Source: Comamonadaceae bacterium OS-1 (GTDB lineage: Bacteria; Pseudomonadota; Gammaproteobacteria; Burkholderiales; Burkholderiaceae_C). From it: a stretch of 64,000 nucleotides of DNA. The position numbers and the translations under genes were made by a program. Within the stretch, counting starts at the first letter, position 1. Every line of letters begins with the position of its first letter. The notes beneath the pieces are model-generated. The model made no database searches and had not been told where the DNA came from. It was given only the letters and a program-made list of their open reading frames with translations. Shown piece after piece: positions 20,526-28,182 of this stretch. The DNA lies in the NCBI GenBank assembly GCA_027923965.1, contig AP026969.1, forward strand, positions 186,001 through 250,000, in the 5' to 3' direction.

Positions 20526-21272
20526 ATGCGTCGATGCTGGATTTTGATTCTGCTGTTCTTGTGCGCCAGCGTGCAAAGTGCCGATTTGCGTATCGCGTTT
20601 GGACAGTCGCTTGCGCCGTATGCCGATGAAAAAACCGGCAAGGGTCTGGAAATCGACATTATCCGTGCCGTATTCAAGGTGGCTGGCCACACGCTGGTTC
20701 CCGTGTTCCTGCCCCAGGCACGGGTGCCATTGGCCATGCGCGATGCCCAGTTTGCCGGAGCGGCCACGCTCACCCCGGAGTCCGGCGTGGTCGGGGTCTA
20801 TTCAGAGGTGTATGTGCATTACCTGGACATGGTGATTGCGCCCAAAGGCCAGTTGTCCCAGCCTTTGCGTGTGGCGGACCTGCAGGACTTGCGGGTCGTC
20901 GGTTTCCAGAACGCCTCTTTGTACCTGGGGGCCGAATATGCGGCGATGGCAAAGGCCAACCGGCGCTATTCTGAGCAGGCCAACCAGCTATCGCAGGCCC
21001 GCATGCTGTTTGGGTACCAGGCCGATGCGATCGTCTGCGACCCCCGTATTTTCGAGTACCAAACCGAGCAGCTACGGCAGAGCGGATTTTCCGAGCAGCC
21101 GTTTCCGGTAGACGTATTTGCCATATTTGACGAGATTCCCTACCGCATGGTGTTCAGAGACGCCGCCTTGCGTGATACGTTCAACGCGGGCCTGGCGGCG
21201 ATACGCCGATCCGGGAGTCTGGCGCAGATTGAAGCCCGGTATTTCCGGCAGAAGCCCGGGGCTGGCCTATGA
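20526..21272 (+). CDS. Periplasmic amino-acid-type solute-binding protein
   Basis: A 248-residue protein with a signal peptide (about 1-18, ILILLFLCASVQSA) and an SBP_bac_3-type fold: the DLRIAFGQSLAPYADEKTGKGLEIDIIRAVF opening, then two lobes linked around YLDMVIAPKG and ending in a lobe with YRMVFRDAALRDTFNAGLAAIR. No ABC permease or ATPase is adjacent. Instead its stop overlaps the start of a membrane diguanylate cyclase (ATGA), so it probably serves as that enzyme's periplasmic sensor. RBS: GGAG 9 bp before the ATG. Confidence 0.85.
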   Translation: MRRCWILILLFLCASVQSADLRIAFGQSLAPYADEKTGKGLEIDIIRAVFKVAGHTLVPVFLPQARVPLAMRDAQFAGAATLTPESGVVGVYSEVYVHYLDMVIAPKGQLSQPLRVADLQDLRVVGFQNASLYLGAEYAAMAKANRRYSEQANQLSQARMLFGYQADAIVCDPRIFEYQTEQLRQSGFSEQPFPVDVFAIFDEIPYRMVFRDAALRDTFNAGLAAIRRSGSLAQIEARYFRQKPGAGL

Positions 21273-22486
21273 CGCAGGGCCCGACCCGCGCGGCCCCCCG
21301 TTCCTTGCAGTGGGTGGTTGTGCTGGCCACGTCTTTTGGTTTGCTGCTTCCGGTGTTGGTGCTTGGCGGTGTGGTAATGGGGTTTGTCGAGCCTCGCCTC
21401 GCCGCACAGGAACAAGAAGCAGAGCTGCAAAACAAGCTGGACCTGCTGTCCCGGAGTTTGCCGGAGGTGCTATGGAACCTGGAGAAGCCGGGGGTGGCAG
21501 ATGTGGTGTCGGCGCTGATGGAGTCGCCGAACCTGGTCAGCGTCCAGGTGGTGGAGCACGCAACAGAGGGTTATTTCTACAGTGCATCCAGGCCCGAGCG
21601 GGCTACCGGCCACCAGTACCGTGGCGAACGCGACGTGGTGCGCAATGGCGTGAAGATTGGCCTGGTGCGGGTTGAGATCGACGACCACCTGGCCGCAGAT
21701 TTACAGATGCGCCACCGCTTGCTCTATGTGCTTACTGCGTTGGTGCAGTTGCTCGTGGCGGTATGGCTGGTGGTGGGATTGCTGGGTCGGTGGGTGGTAC
21801 AACCGCTGCGTAATCTGGGCAGCTTTGCCAATGCAATTGCAGGCGGCAATTTCACCACGCCACTGGCCAGCGCCCGTATTCGCGAGATTGGCCAGTTGGC
21901 CGACCATATGCAGCAAATGCAAATTGCATTGCAAGAGCAGTTTTCTGCCGCCGAAATGCACAAGCGGCAATTGGTGCGCACCGCCCACTACGATGCGCTG
22001 ACCGGTCTGCCGAATCGCGTATTGCTGGGCGACCGCCTGCACCAGGCGATGGCCCAAAGCGTGCGCCGTGAGCTATCGCTGGCCCTGCTGTTCCTAGACC
22101 TGGATGGATTCAAGGAGGTCAACGACAACCATGGCCATGAGGCCGGGGACGTGTTGCTGCGGTCGGTGGCCCAGCACCTGCACGACGCGCTGCGCGAAGG
22201 CGATACGCTGGCGCGCTTTGGCGGCGACGAATTTGTGGCGATATTGATAGACCTGGACCGTCCAGTCGATGCCACGCCGCTGCTGGAGCGCCTGCTGCGG
22301 GCAGCGGCAAAACCGGTCATCTTGGGGTCGCATGTGTTGCAAGTCTCGGTCAGCATTGGCATGGCCTGGTTCGATCCGCAGGATGTGCCCGATGCCGACC
22401 ACCTGATGCGCCAGGCCGACAAAGCCATGTACCAGGCCAAGCAGGCCGGCAAAAACCAGTTCCATTGTTTCAATCTGCAAGACTGA
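21269..22486 (+). CDS. Membrane diguanylate cyclase (HAMP-GGDEF)
   Basis: A 405-residue protein: TM1 at about 15-36, a periplasmic domain of about 115 residues, TM2 at about 154-174 (YVLTALVQLLVAVWLVVGLLG), HAMP, then GGDEF from about 240 (YDALTGLPNRVLLGDRL). The active site FGGDEF is intact, and REGD five residues earlier fits an RxxD inhibitory I-site, so c-di-GMP product inhibition is likely. It is translationally coupled to the upstream binding protein, suggesting ligand-controlled c-di-GMP synthesis. No EAL domain. Confidence 0.93.
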   Translation: MTQGPTRAAPRSLQWVVVLATSFGLLLPVLVLGGVVMGFVEPRLAAQEQEAELQNKLDLLSRSLPEVLWNLEKPGVADVVSALMESPNLVSVQVVEHATEGYFYSASRPERATGHQYRGERDVVRNGVKIGLVRVEIDDHLAADLQMRHRLLYVLTALVQLLVAVWLVVGLLGRWVVQPLRNLGSFANAIAGGNFTTPLASARIREIGQLADHMQQMQIALQEQFSAAEMHKRQLVRTAHYDALTGLPNRVLLGDRLHQAMAQSVRRELSLALLFLDLDGFKEVNDNHGHEAGDVLLRSVAQHLHDALREGDTLARFGGDEFVAILIDLDRPVDATPLLERLLRAAAKPVILGSHVLQVSVSIGMAWFDPQDVPDADHLMRQADKAMYQAKQAGKNQFHCFNLQD

Positions 22487-22530
22487 GTGCCGACCCCGGT
22501 ACGGGCTGCGGCTGTTGCTACCATCCCCGC

Positions 22531-23217
22531 ATGACCACCCACTACGAATCCCTGCAACAAGCCGCCACCTACCAGGATGCCTTCGGCGTTGAACCGCCCA
22601 GCGCCCTGGGCGAGCGCGACATGTGGCCGCGCAAGCCGGGGTTTTGCATCCGGCCCGTGGCGGCCGAGGGCGATGCGCCTGCGTCGCGTGTCTTGACCGC
22701 CGCCCAGTGGGGCCTGGTGCCGCATTGGGTCAAGTCGGCATCCGACGGCAAGCTGCGCGCGCCCAAGCTGGTCAATGCCCGCTCCGAGACGGCCAGCACC
22801 ACGCAAAACTTCCGCGATGCCTGGCTGCAGAACCAGCGCTGCATCGTGCCCATGCAGGCCTTTTATGTGGACGACCTGCGCAGCGGCAAGGCCGTGCCCA
22901 CGCGCATCTCGCGCATCGACGGCAAACCCATGGGCGTGGCCGGGCTGTGGGCCAGCTGGACCGGGCCGGATGGCGTGCCCTTCCTCAGCTACACCGTGCT
23001 CACCGTCAACGCCAACAACCACGCCCTGATGCGCCGCTACGGCCCCGCGGGCAACGACAAACACATGCCGGTCATCCTCAACGAAGGCGCGGTGGATGCC
23101 TGGCTTACGGTGCGTATCGAAAAGGCCAAGGAATTCATGCGCCAGTACCCGGCCAACTGGCTGGCCGCCAACCCGCTGGAAACCAAGGCCGACAAGGTGC
23201 CGCAGGGGCTGTTTTGA
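22531..23217 (+). CDS. SRAP/YedK-family protein with degenerate active site
   Basis: A 228-residue protein with the SRAP fold: WGLVPHWVKS, LVNARSETASTTQNFRDAW and CIVPMQAF, followed by VLTVNANNHALMRRYG and MPVIL. SRAP enzymes (YedK, human HMCES) use Cys2 to form a covalent DNA-protein crosslink at abasic sites, helped by a Glu and a His. Here residue 2 is Thr (MTTHYES), the Glu position is Val113 (AFYVDD) and the His position is Gly171 (RRYGPAGN). The Asn of the NAR motif is kept. Upstream codons offer no Met-Cys start. It may still bind DNA, but covalent AP-site capture looks impossible. Confidence 0.8.
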   Translation: MTTHYESLQQAATYQDAFGVEPPSALGERDMWPRKPGFCIRPVAAEGDAPASRVLTAAQWGLVPHWVKSASDGKLRAPKLVNARSETASTTQNFRDAWLQNQRCIVPMQAFYVDDLRSGKAVPTRISRIDGKPMGVAGLWASWTGPDGVPFLSYTVLTVNANNHALMRRYGPAGNDKHMPVILNEGAVDAWLTVRIEKAKEFMRQYPANWLAANPLETKADKVPQGLF

Positions 23218-23660
23218 AGCTGCAAGCCTTTGCCACCTGGATGCTGGTGGCCGCCAGCGAACAGGGTGTGCGCACCGCACCATCCGGCCAGAGTAACCCG
23301 CGCATCACCGCCTACCACGCAGGCACCAACATCGCAGGCTATGACGACAAGGCCGCCTGGTGCTCGTCCTTCGTGAACTGGACGCTGGCCCAGGTCGGCA
23401 TCTCCGGCACCGGCTCGGCCCTGGCCCGCTCCTGGCTGGACTGGGGCCAGCCGCTGGACGCGCCCGTGCCCGGCTGCATCGTGGTGCTGACCCGCGACAA
23501 CCCCACCGGCTGGACCGGCCACGTGGGCTTTTACCTGCGCACCGAGGGCGACCAGGTGCTGCTGCTGGGCGGCAACCAGCTGGACTGCGTGTGCGAAAAC
23601 AGCTACCCGCTGGCCTCGGTGCTGGGCTACCGCTGGCCTGCAGGCGTTTCACCCGGCTAA
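23214..23660 (+). CDS. TIGR02594-family NlpC/P60-like amidase
   Basis: About 148 residues. It matches TIGR02594 in its full run: GVRTAPSGQSNPRITAYH, DDKAAWCSSFVNWTLAQVGISGTGSALARSW, GCIVVLTR, then GHVGFYL and LLGGNQ, ending VLGYRWP. Cys in WCSSF and His in GHVGF are the probable catalytic dyad of a papain-like (CHAP/NlpC-type) cell-wall amidase. Such proteins occur in phage and toxin contexts and also alone. The start may be TTG at 23214, overlapping the SRAP stop, or ATG at 23241; no signal peptide is visible. Confidence 0.8.
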   Translation: MKLQAFATWMLVAASEQGVRTAPSGQSNPRITAYHAGTNIAGYDDKAAWCSSFVNWTLAQVGISGTGSALARSWLDWGQPLDAPVPGCIVVLTRDNPTGWTGHVGFYLRTEGDQVLLLGGNQLDCVCENSYPLASVLGYRWPAGVSPG

Positions 23661-23740
23661 TCCCAACGGGCTTGATGTGTGTCAAGCCTGCCGCCCCCGG
23701 CCATGCCAGTATGGGCTTTGGTTTACAGCAGGAGAAGCTT

Positions 23741-24331
23741 ATGGACGCACGGCGCATCGTCTTCATCGAAGGCCACCCCGACGACACGCAAGAGCACCTG
23801 TGCGGTGCTTTGGCCAATGCCTATGCCGCAGGGGCGGAAGAGGCGGGCCACACGGTGCGCCGGGTTCGCGTGGCGACCCTGGACTTTCCGCTCCTGCGCC
23901 GCCAACAGGATTGGGAGCATGGCGCGCTGCCGCCCGGCCTGGCGACCGCGCAGGCCGACATCGCCTGGGCCGAGCATCTGGTGCTGTTTTTCCCTCTGTG
24001 GTTGGGCGACATGCCGGCGTTGCTGAAAGGCTTTTTGGAGCAGGTGGCCCGCCCCGGATTCGCCTTCAAAGCCAGCAACGGCAACCCCTTTGGCGCCAAG
24101 GGCCTGACGGGGCGTTCGGCCCGGGTCGTGGTGACCATGGGCATGCCGGCCTTGGTATACCGGTACTACTTCCGGGCGCACAGCGTGCGCTCGCTGGAGC
24201 GCAATATCCTGGGGTTTGTGGGCATCGCGCCGGTCCATGCAAGCTTGATCGGCATGGTGGATCAGCTGGGCGCAGAGGGCGTGCAAGACTGGCTGCTGAA
24301 GCTGCGCAAGATGGGGGCATTGGCGGCTTGA
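23741..24331 (+). CDS. Flavodoxin-fold NAD(P)H-dependent oxidoreductase
   Basis: A 196-residue quinone-reductase-like protein (Flavodoxin_2). IVFIEGHPD starts the FMN-binding fold, AEHLVLFFPLWLGDMPALLKGFLEQV is the conserved NQO/MdaB-type segment, and GRSARVVVTMGMPALVYRYYF follows. It probably reduces quinones or nitro compounds with FMN. The ATG at 23741 follows an AGGAGAAG ribosome-binding site at good spacing. Confidence 0.85.
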   Translation: MDARRIVFIEGHPDDTQEHLCGALANAYAAGAEEAGHTVRRVRVATLDFPLLRRQQDWEHGALPPGLATAQADIAWAEHLVLFFPLWLGDMPALLKGFLEQVARPGFAFKASNGNPFGAKGLTGRSARVVVTMGMPALVYRYYFRAHSVRSLERNILGFVGIAPVHASLIGMVDQLGAEGVQDWLLKLRKMGALAA

Positions 24332-24399
24332 TGCGCTAGCGCACAGAGCTGCACCGAACCACGGTGTAGGCTGGGGTTTTTCAAAGCAAAGGATTCTCC

Positions 24400-25317
24400 A
24401 TGCGCACACCTTCCATTGGCATCATTGGCACCGGCTGGGTCGGCGCCAGTGTGGCGATCTCGGCCCTGCAGGCGGGGGTGGCGCAAGAGGTGCTTTTGTT
24501 TGATGCACGCGACGGCCTGGCCGAGGGCGAGGCCATGGACCTGGCGCACGGCGCGGCCTACTACCCGTCGGCCCAGGTGCGGGCTGGGTCGTTGGCCGAG
24601 ATGCTGGACACCCAGGCCATCGTCATCACCGCCGGTAAAGGCGGCGCGCCCGGCCAGTCGCGGCTGGATTTGCTGAAAGAAAACCTGGGCATCCTGCGCA
24701 ACATCGCCCTGCAGCTGCGCGGCTACCAGGGCATCGTGGTCATCGTCAGCAACCCCATCGATGTGCTGGTGTTTGACTTTACCCAGGCCTCCGGCCTGCC
24801 GCCCGAGCGCGTCATCGGCACCGGCACCATGCTGGACACCGCGCGCCTGCGCCAGATCCTGGGCCAGCGGTTAGGGCTGGACCCGCGCTCCATCCATGCC
24901 CAACTGGTGGGCGAGCATGGCGACTCGGAGGTGGTGCTGTGGTCGGGTGCCGAGGTGGGAGGCGTGGCGCTGCGCCGTTGGGCAGGTTGGCAGCCCGCCG
25001 ACGAGGAACACATCGCCCACCAGGTGCGCCGCGCCGCCTACGAAATCATCCAGCGCAAGGGCTCCACCAACCACGCCATCGGCCTGGTCACTGCCGACTT
25101 GCTGCACGGCATGCTGCACGGCGAGCGCCGCGTGCTCACCGTCACCCGGGTGCAGACCGGCGCACTGGGCCTGCATGGAGTGGCCTTGTCGCTGCCCACC
25201 ATCGTCAGCGCCGAGGGCGCGGTGCAGGTGCTGGAGCCCGCGATGGATGCGCAGGAGCGCGCGGCGCTGGAAAAGTCTGCCGAGGTTCTGCGGGCGGCGA
25301 TTGCGTCGGTGGCGTGA
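24400..25317 (+). CDS. L-lactate/malate dehydrogenase-fold enzyme, substrate uncertain
   Basis: A 305-residue protein. The NAD-binding start IGIIGTGWVGASVA, the substrate Arg in SRLDLLKENL, Asp in LDTARLRQIL and catalytic His in VGEHGDSEVVLWS are all in place. The residue that separates lactate (Gln102) from malate (Arg102) specificity sits in AGKGGAPGQSR and is Gly here, so neither label is safe. It could act on a bulkier 2-hydroxy acid. It stands alone, with weak ties to the reductase gene upstream. Confidence 0.82.
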   Translation: MRTPSIGIIGTGWVGASVAISALQAGVAQEVLLFDARDGLAEGEAMDLAHGAAYYPSAQVRAGSLAEMLDTQAIVITAGKGGAPGQSRLDLLKENLGILRNIALQLRGYQGIVVIVSNPIDVLVFDFTQASGLPPERVIGTGTMLDTARLRQILGQRLGLDPRSIHAQLVGEHGDSEVVLWSGAEVGGVALRRWAGWQPADEEHIAHQVRRAAYEIIQRKGSTNHAIGLVTADLLHGMLHGERRVLTVTRVQTGALGLHGVALSLPTIVSAEGAVQVLEPAMDAQERAALEKSAEVLRAAIASVA

Positions 25318-25346
25318 GGACTCCATCCTTGCAATCTGATAATTTC

Positions 25347-25451
25347 ATTTAACATTTTTGGAAAAATGTTAAATATGTTTAACAGTTAATCTCTTGAAGT
25401 GGACGCGCAAGACTGTTACATTGAACGAACATTTTCACAAAACTGTTAAAC
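25347..25451. promoter_or_regulatory. Operator region of hipBA module 2
   Basis: A perfect dyad with 13-bp arms, ATTTAACATTTTT (25347-25359) and its complement at 25362-25374, is followed by GTTTAACAGTT (25377-25387), whose exact complement AACTGTTAAAC (25441-25451) ends 3 bp before the hipB start. All share TTAACA. The AT-rich stretch contrasts with GC-rich surroundings; likely HipB sites. Confidence 0.6.
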
Positions 25452-25454
25452 GCA

Positions 25455-25733
25455 ATGAACACCTTGCAAGCCATCGCAGACAGCCTGGTGGCCGGTAGCC
25501 AGGGCAAGAGCGACGTGGCCCTGGCCCAGCAAACCGGCCTCACGCGCCAAAGCATTGGCCGCGCCCTGAGCGGGCAGCACAACTTCAGCGTACTCACCCT
25601 GCTGGCCATTGCCGAGGCCAACGGCCAAGAGGTGCTGCTGGTGCCCCGCGATGCCGCCCGCGCCCTCACCGGCCCGCGCCAGGCCCCGGCGCAAAGCGTG
25701 TCCACCATGGTGGGCGACCTCAAGCACCTGTGA
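25455..25733 (+). CDS. HipB-like antitoxin, HTH (module 2)
   Basis: A 92-residue protein with one XRE-type HTH in the first 60 residues (VALAQQTGLTRQSIGRALSGQHNFSVLTLLAIAEANG) and a short basic/disordered tail. It is followed by a TGATG overlap with hipA. The antitoxin probably binds the TTAACA dyads upstream to autoregulate. It is unlike the HipB of module 1 in sequence, so cross-talk is not expected. Confidence 0.82.
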   Translation: MNTLQAIADSLVAGSQGKSDVALAQQTGLTRQSIGRALSGQHNFSVLTLLAIAEANGQEVLLVPRDAARALTGPRQAPAQSVSTMVGDLKHL

Positions 25734-27061
25734 TGTTCAACGTCGAAGTCCTGCACATCCTGCTCGGTGGCCGCCCCGTGGGCCAGTTGTTTCGCTTCGC
25801 CAACGGCACGGCCAGCCCCATCATCCGCTTCGTGGCCGACGATGCCTTTGCCGCCGACCCGCAGCAGGCTATCCTGTCGGTCAGCATGCGCGCCCGCGAC
25901 CCAGCCCAGCAGGCCGCGCTGTGGAAAGACATTGCCGCGCCGGTGTTCAACGGTGCCGATGGCCGCCTGCCCGACTTCTTCCAGAACATGCTGCCCGAGG
26001 GCGTGTTCCGCACCCAGCTGGCGCAAGAGCGCGGCTGCCGCGAAGACGACCACTTCGCCCTGTTTGCCGCCTGCGGCCTGGACCTGCCCGGCGCGGTCAA
26101 GGCACTCCCGGCCCACCTGGACCGCCAGGCCCTGGCCCGGCTGGTCACGCAAGACAACGATGCCCTGGAAATGTCCGTCACCGCCGACCCGCTGCCCCTG
26201 GGCGTGTCGATCTCCGGCATGCAGCCCAAGGTGGGCCTGATCGCCCAGGGCGGCCGCTACGTGGCCCGCAAGCGCTCTGGCGTGACCCGCATCATTGGCA
26301 AGCTGCCCCAGGTAGACCGCGCCAAGCTGCCCGAGCTGGAGCACCTCAGCCTGTCCATGGCCCAGGCCGCCGGGGCCAAGGTGTGCGAGCACAAGCTGGT
26401 GCCGCTGGACAAGCTGGACTTTGCCCACGGCTACACCCTGGGCGGCAGCAGCAACTTTCTGGCCGTAACCCGCTTCGACCGCGATGGCACCAAGCGCATC
26501 CACTGCGAAGACTTCGCCCAGGCCCTGGGCGTGGACCCGCGCAACAAATATACCGGTGCCACCTACGCCGCCATGGCCGGTTTGATGCTGCGCTACCCCG
26601 ACAGCCTGGGCCTGAGCGCCGTGCACGAACTGCTGCGCCTGGTCACCATCCACGAGCTCATGGGCAACTATGACGCGCACCTGAAAAACTTCTGCCTGCT
26701 CTACCCCGAGAGCCACACCCCGGTGCTGTCCCCCGCCTTCGACATCGTCGCCTGGTCTGCCTACTACAGCGGCCAAGGCAGCGCGCTGGCGCTGTACCGC
26801 AACGACGGCGGCAAAGGCACCGAGCCCGAGCTAAGCCGAACCCTCAACCCCCGCACCCTGCGTGCCTTCTGCAACCGCGTAGGCATCGCCGAACAACCCT
26901 GCACCCGCCTGGTCCGCGACACCGTAGCCCTGGCCTACGCCACCTGGCCTGGGCTGGTGGAGGGGAGCGAGATTTTGGAGGGGCAGAAGGAGAAGCTGTT
27001 GGCGCGGCTGCGGGGGCATGGGTTTGGGAGGGGGAGGGTGGGCGGGGCATTGGTGCCTTGA
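25733..27061 (+). CDS. HipA-type kinase toxin (module 2)
   Basis: 442 residues from the ATG at 25733 (a GTG at 25730 is also in frame). It has the HipA layout with a different N-terminal subclass: regulatory loop VSISGMQPKVGL (Ser-Gly-x-Gln type), nucleotide-binding HGYTLGGSSNFLAVTRFDR, catalytic loop GNYDAHLKNFCLL with Asp and Asn, and the metal-binding Asp in SPAFDIVAW. Expected role: Ser/Thr phosphorylation of a host protein leading to growth arrest, neutralised by the upstream HTH protein. The target is unknown. The final 15 residues (GRGRVGG) are low complexity. Confidence 0.9.
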   Translation: MFNVEVLHILLGGRPVGQLFRFANGTASPIIRFVADDAFAADPQQAILSVSMRARDPAQQAALWKDIAAPVFNGADGRLPDFFQNMLPEGVFRTQLAQERGCREDDHFALFAACGLDLPGAVKALPAHLDRQALARLVTQDNDALEMSVTADPLPLGVSISGMQPKVGLIAQGGRYVARKRSGVTRIIGKLPQVDRAKLPELEHLSLSMAQAAGAKVCEHKLVPLDKLDFAHGYTLGGSSNFLAVTRFDRDGTKRIHCEDFAQALGVDPRNKYTGATYAAMAGLMLRYPDSLGLSAVHELLRLVTIHELMGNYDAHLKNFCLLYPESHTPVLSPAFDIVAWSAYYSGQGSALALYRNDGGKGTEPELSRTLNPRTLRAFCNRVGIAEQPCTRLVRDTVALAYATWPGLVEGSEILEGQKEKLLARLRGHGFGRGRVGGALVP

Positions 27062-27159
27062 TGGCCGAGTTGTGGTGTTACGGCTGGTGGTGCACAGTTG
27101 ACGCGTTCTGCTCGGATTTTGATTGGCCGTTAGTCGCGGGTGGCTAAAGTCGGGTAGCG

Positions 27160-27774
27160 GTGACCAGCAGTTTTACAGGGGCCTATGGCGGCTTCAGGCT
27201 GGAAGCGGTCAATGAGCAGACAGCCATCCAACGACAACTCTTGCTGGGATGGCGGACACTCATACTCGTCAGCCCGTATGCCTTCGCGAAGGCGCGTAGC
27301 CCAACTCTGGACAGGCAATTCAGCGGGCGCGAATTTATGTGGCCAGATGCGGAAATTCGCGCGATTTGGGAATGTGCTTCGAGCCACAATAGTGGCCCCG
27401 GCGCTTATCGCCTAACGCTGCACCACAGACATCCAGAGCCGTTCCTGATCTGGCCGAAACATTGGACCGGTCACGTTGGGGGTCTGCTGGCAGCGCAGCC
27501 TTGCTTTGGAGCAGCGCGTGCTATATCCAGTTTCTGCTCTTGCTTTCGAGATTCAGTCTGCAAAGGGAGTCTTCGCCCTCCTGCTAGGGTCGGGCATATC
27601 GCGTGCAGCGAAGATCTCGACGGGCTGGGACATCACTTAGACCTGATCCGAAAAGTGGCGGCCTTGCGCGGTGAGATGGATCTGAGGGATCCAGATGCTT
27701 GGTATCGCTCGTCGTTTGGCAAGGCTCCGGACTATTCCCACCTGCTCTACACGCTTGCGACAGCGCCGCCATAA
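27160..27774 (+). CDS. Hypothetical protein, doubtful
   Basis: An open frame of 204 codons in a lower-GC stretch. The C-terminal third (HHLDLIRKVAALRGEMDLRD ... DYSHLLYTLA) reads like a folded helical protein, while the middle is Cys/Ser-rich and less convincing. No recognised domain, no clear ribosome site. It may be a decayed remnant of the island that follows. Confidence 0.25.
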   Translation: MTSSFTGAYGGFRLEAVNEQTAIQRQLLLGWRTLILVSPYAFAKARSPTLDRQFSGREFMWPDAEIRAIWECASSHNSGPGAYRLTLHHRHPEPFLIWPKHWTGHVGGLLAAQPCFGAARAISSFCSCFRDSVCKGSLRPPARVGHIACSEDLDGLGHHLDLIRKVAALRGEMDLRDPDAWYRSSFGKAPDYSHLLYTLATAPP

Positions 27775-28182
27775 CGCCAAGTAGTCATGGCGCCCTGCAT
27801 TGAGCCGAGCCCTGAGGACTGGAACGAGGCGACAAGGTCCCGACCGCTGCAACCGATGCGAAGCCGCCTCTGCCGACGGCCGCTTCAGGCTGTTCTGCGT
27901 TACTTTCAGTCGGCACCCGCACCGTCGGTTTTCACGGACCCCAGCCGTTGAGTGGGTCGGGTACTGACCAACCTTTTGGCCTCTGCAACCAGTCAGCCGA
28001 CCTCTGTAAATAGGGAGACCGAGTGCGAATAAGCATTATGTGAAGGATGAGCCATCAACGGCGACCCTCTCTGGGAACATTGCAACCCGTCGCCACTAGC
28101 GGACGTCCTCAATCTTAAGGATGTTGGTGGCCGTAATTTTCTGCAGAATCCCTAGGTTGGCTTGAACAGTTAGGGAACAAAG
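27775..28182. other. Gene-free stretch at the island's left side
   Basis: 408 bp with mixed composition and no convincing ORF, repeat or RNA gene. It lies between a doubtful ORF and the exported hydrolase gene and may be degraded DNA from an earlier insertion. Confidence 0.4.

Noticed and set aside
24400..25317. Naming the gene ldh or mdh
   Set aside because: The specificity residue is Gly, so either name would overstate the evidence.
27775..28182. Integron-type attC or island att site
   Set aside because: A few AAC/GTT-like boxes are present, but no paired R/L sites, no intI and no cassette array.
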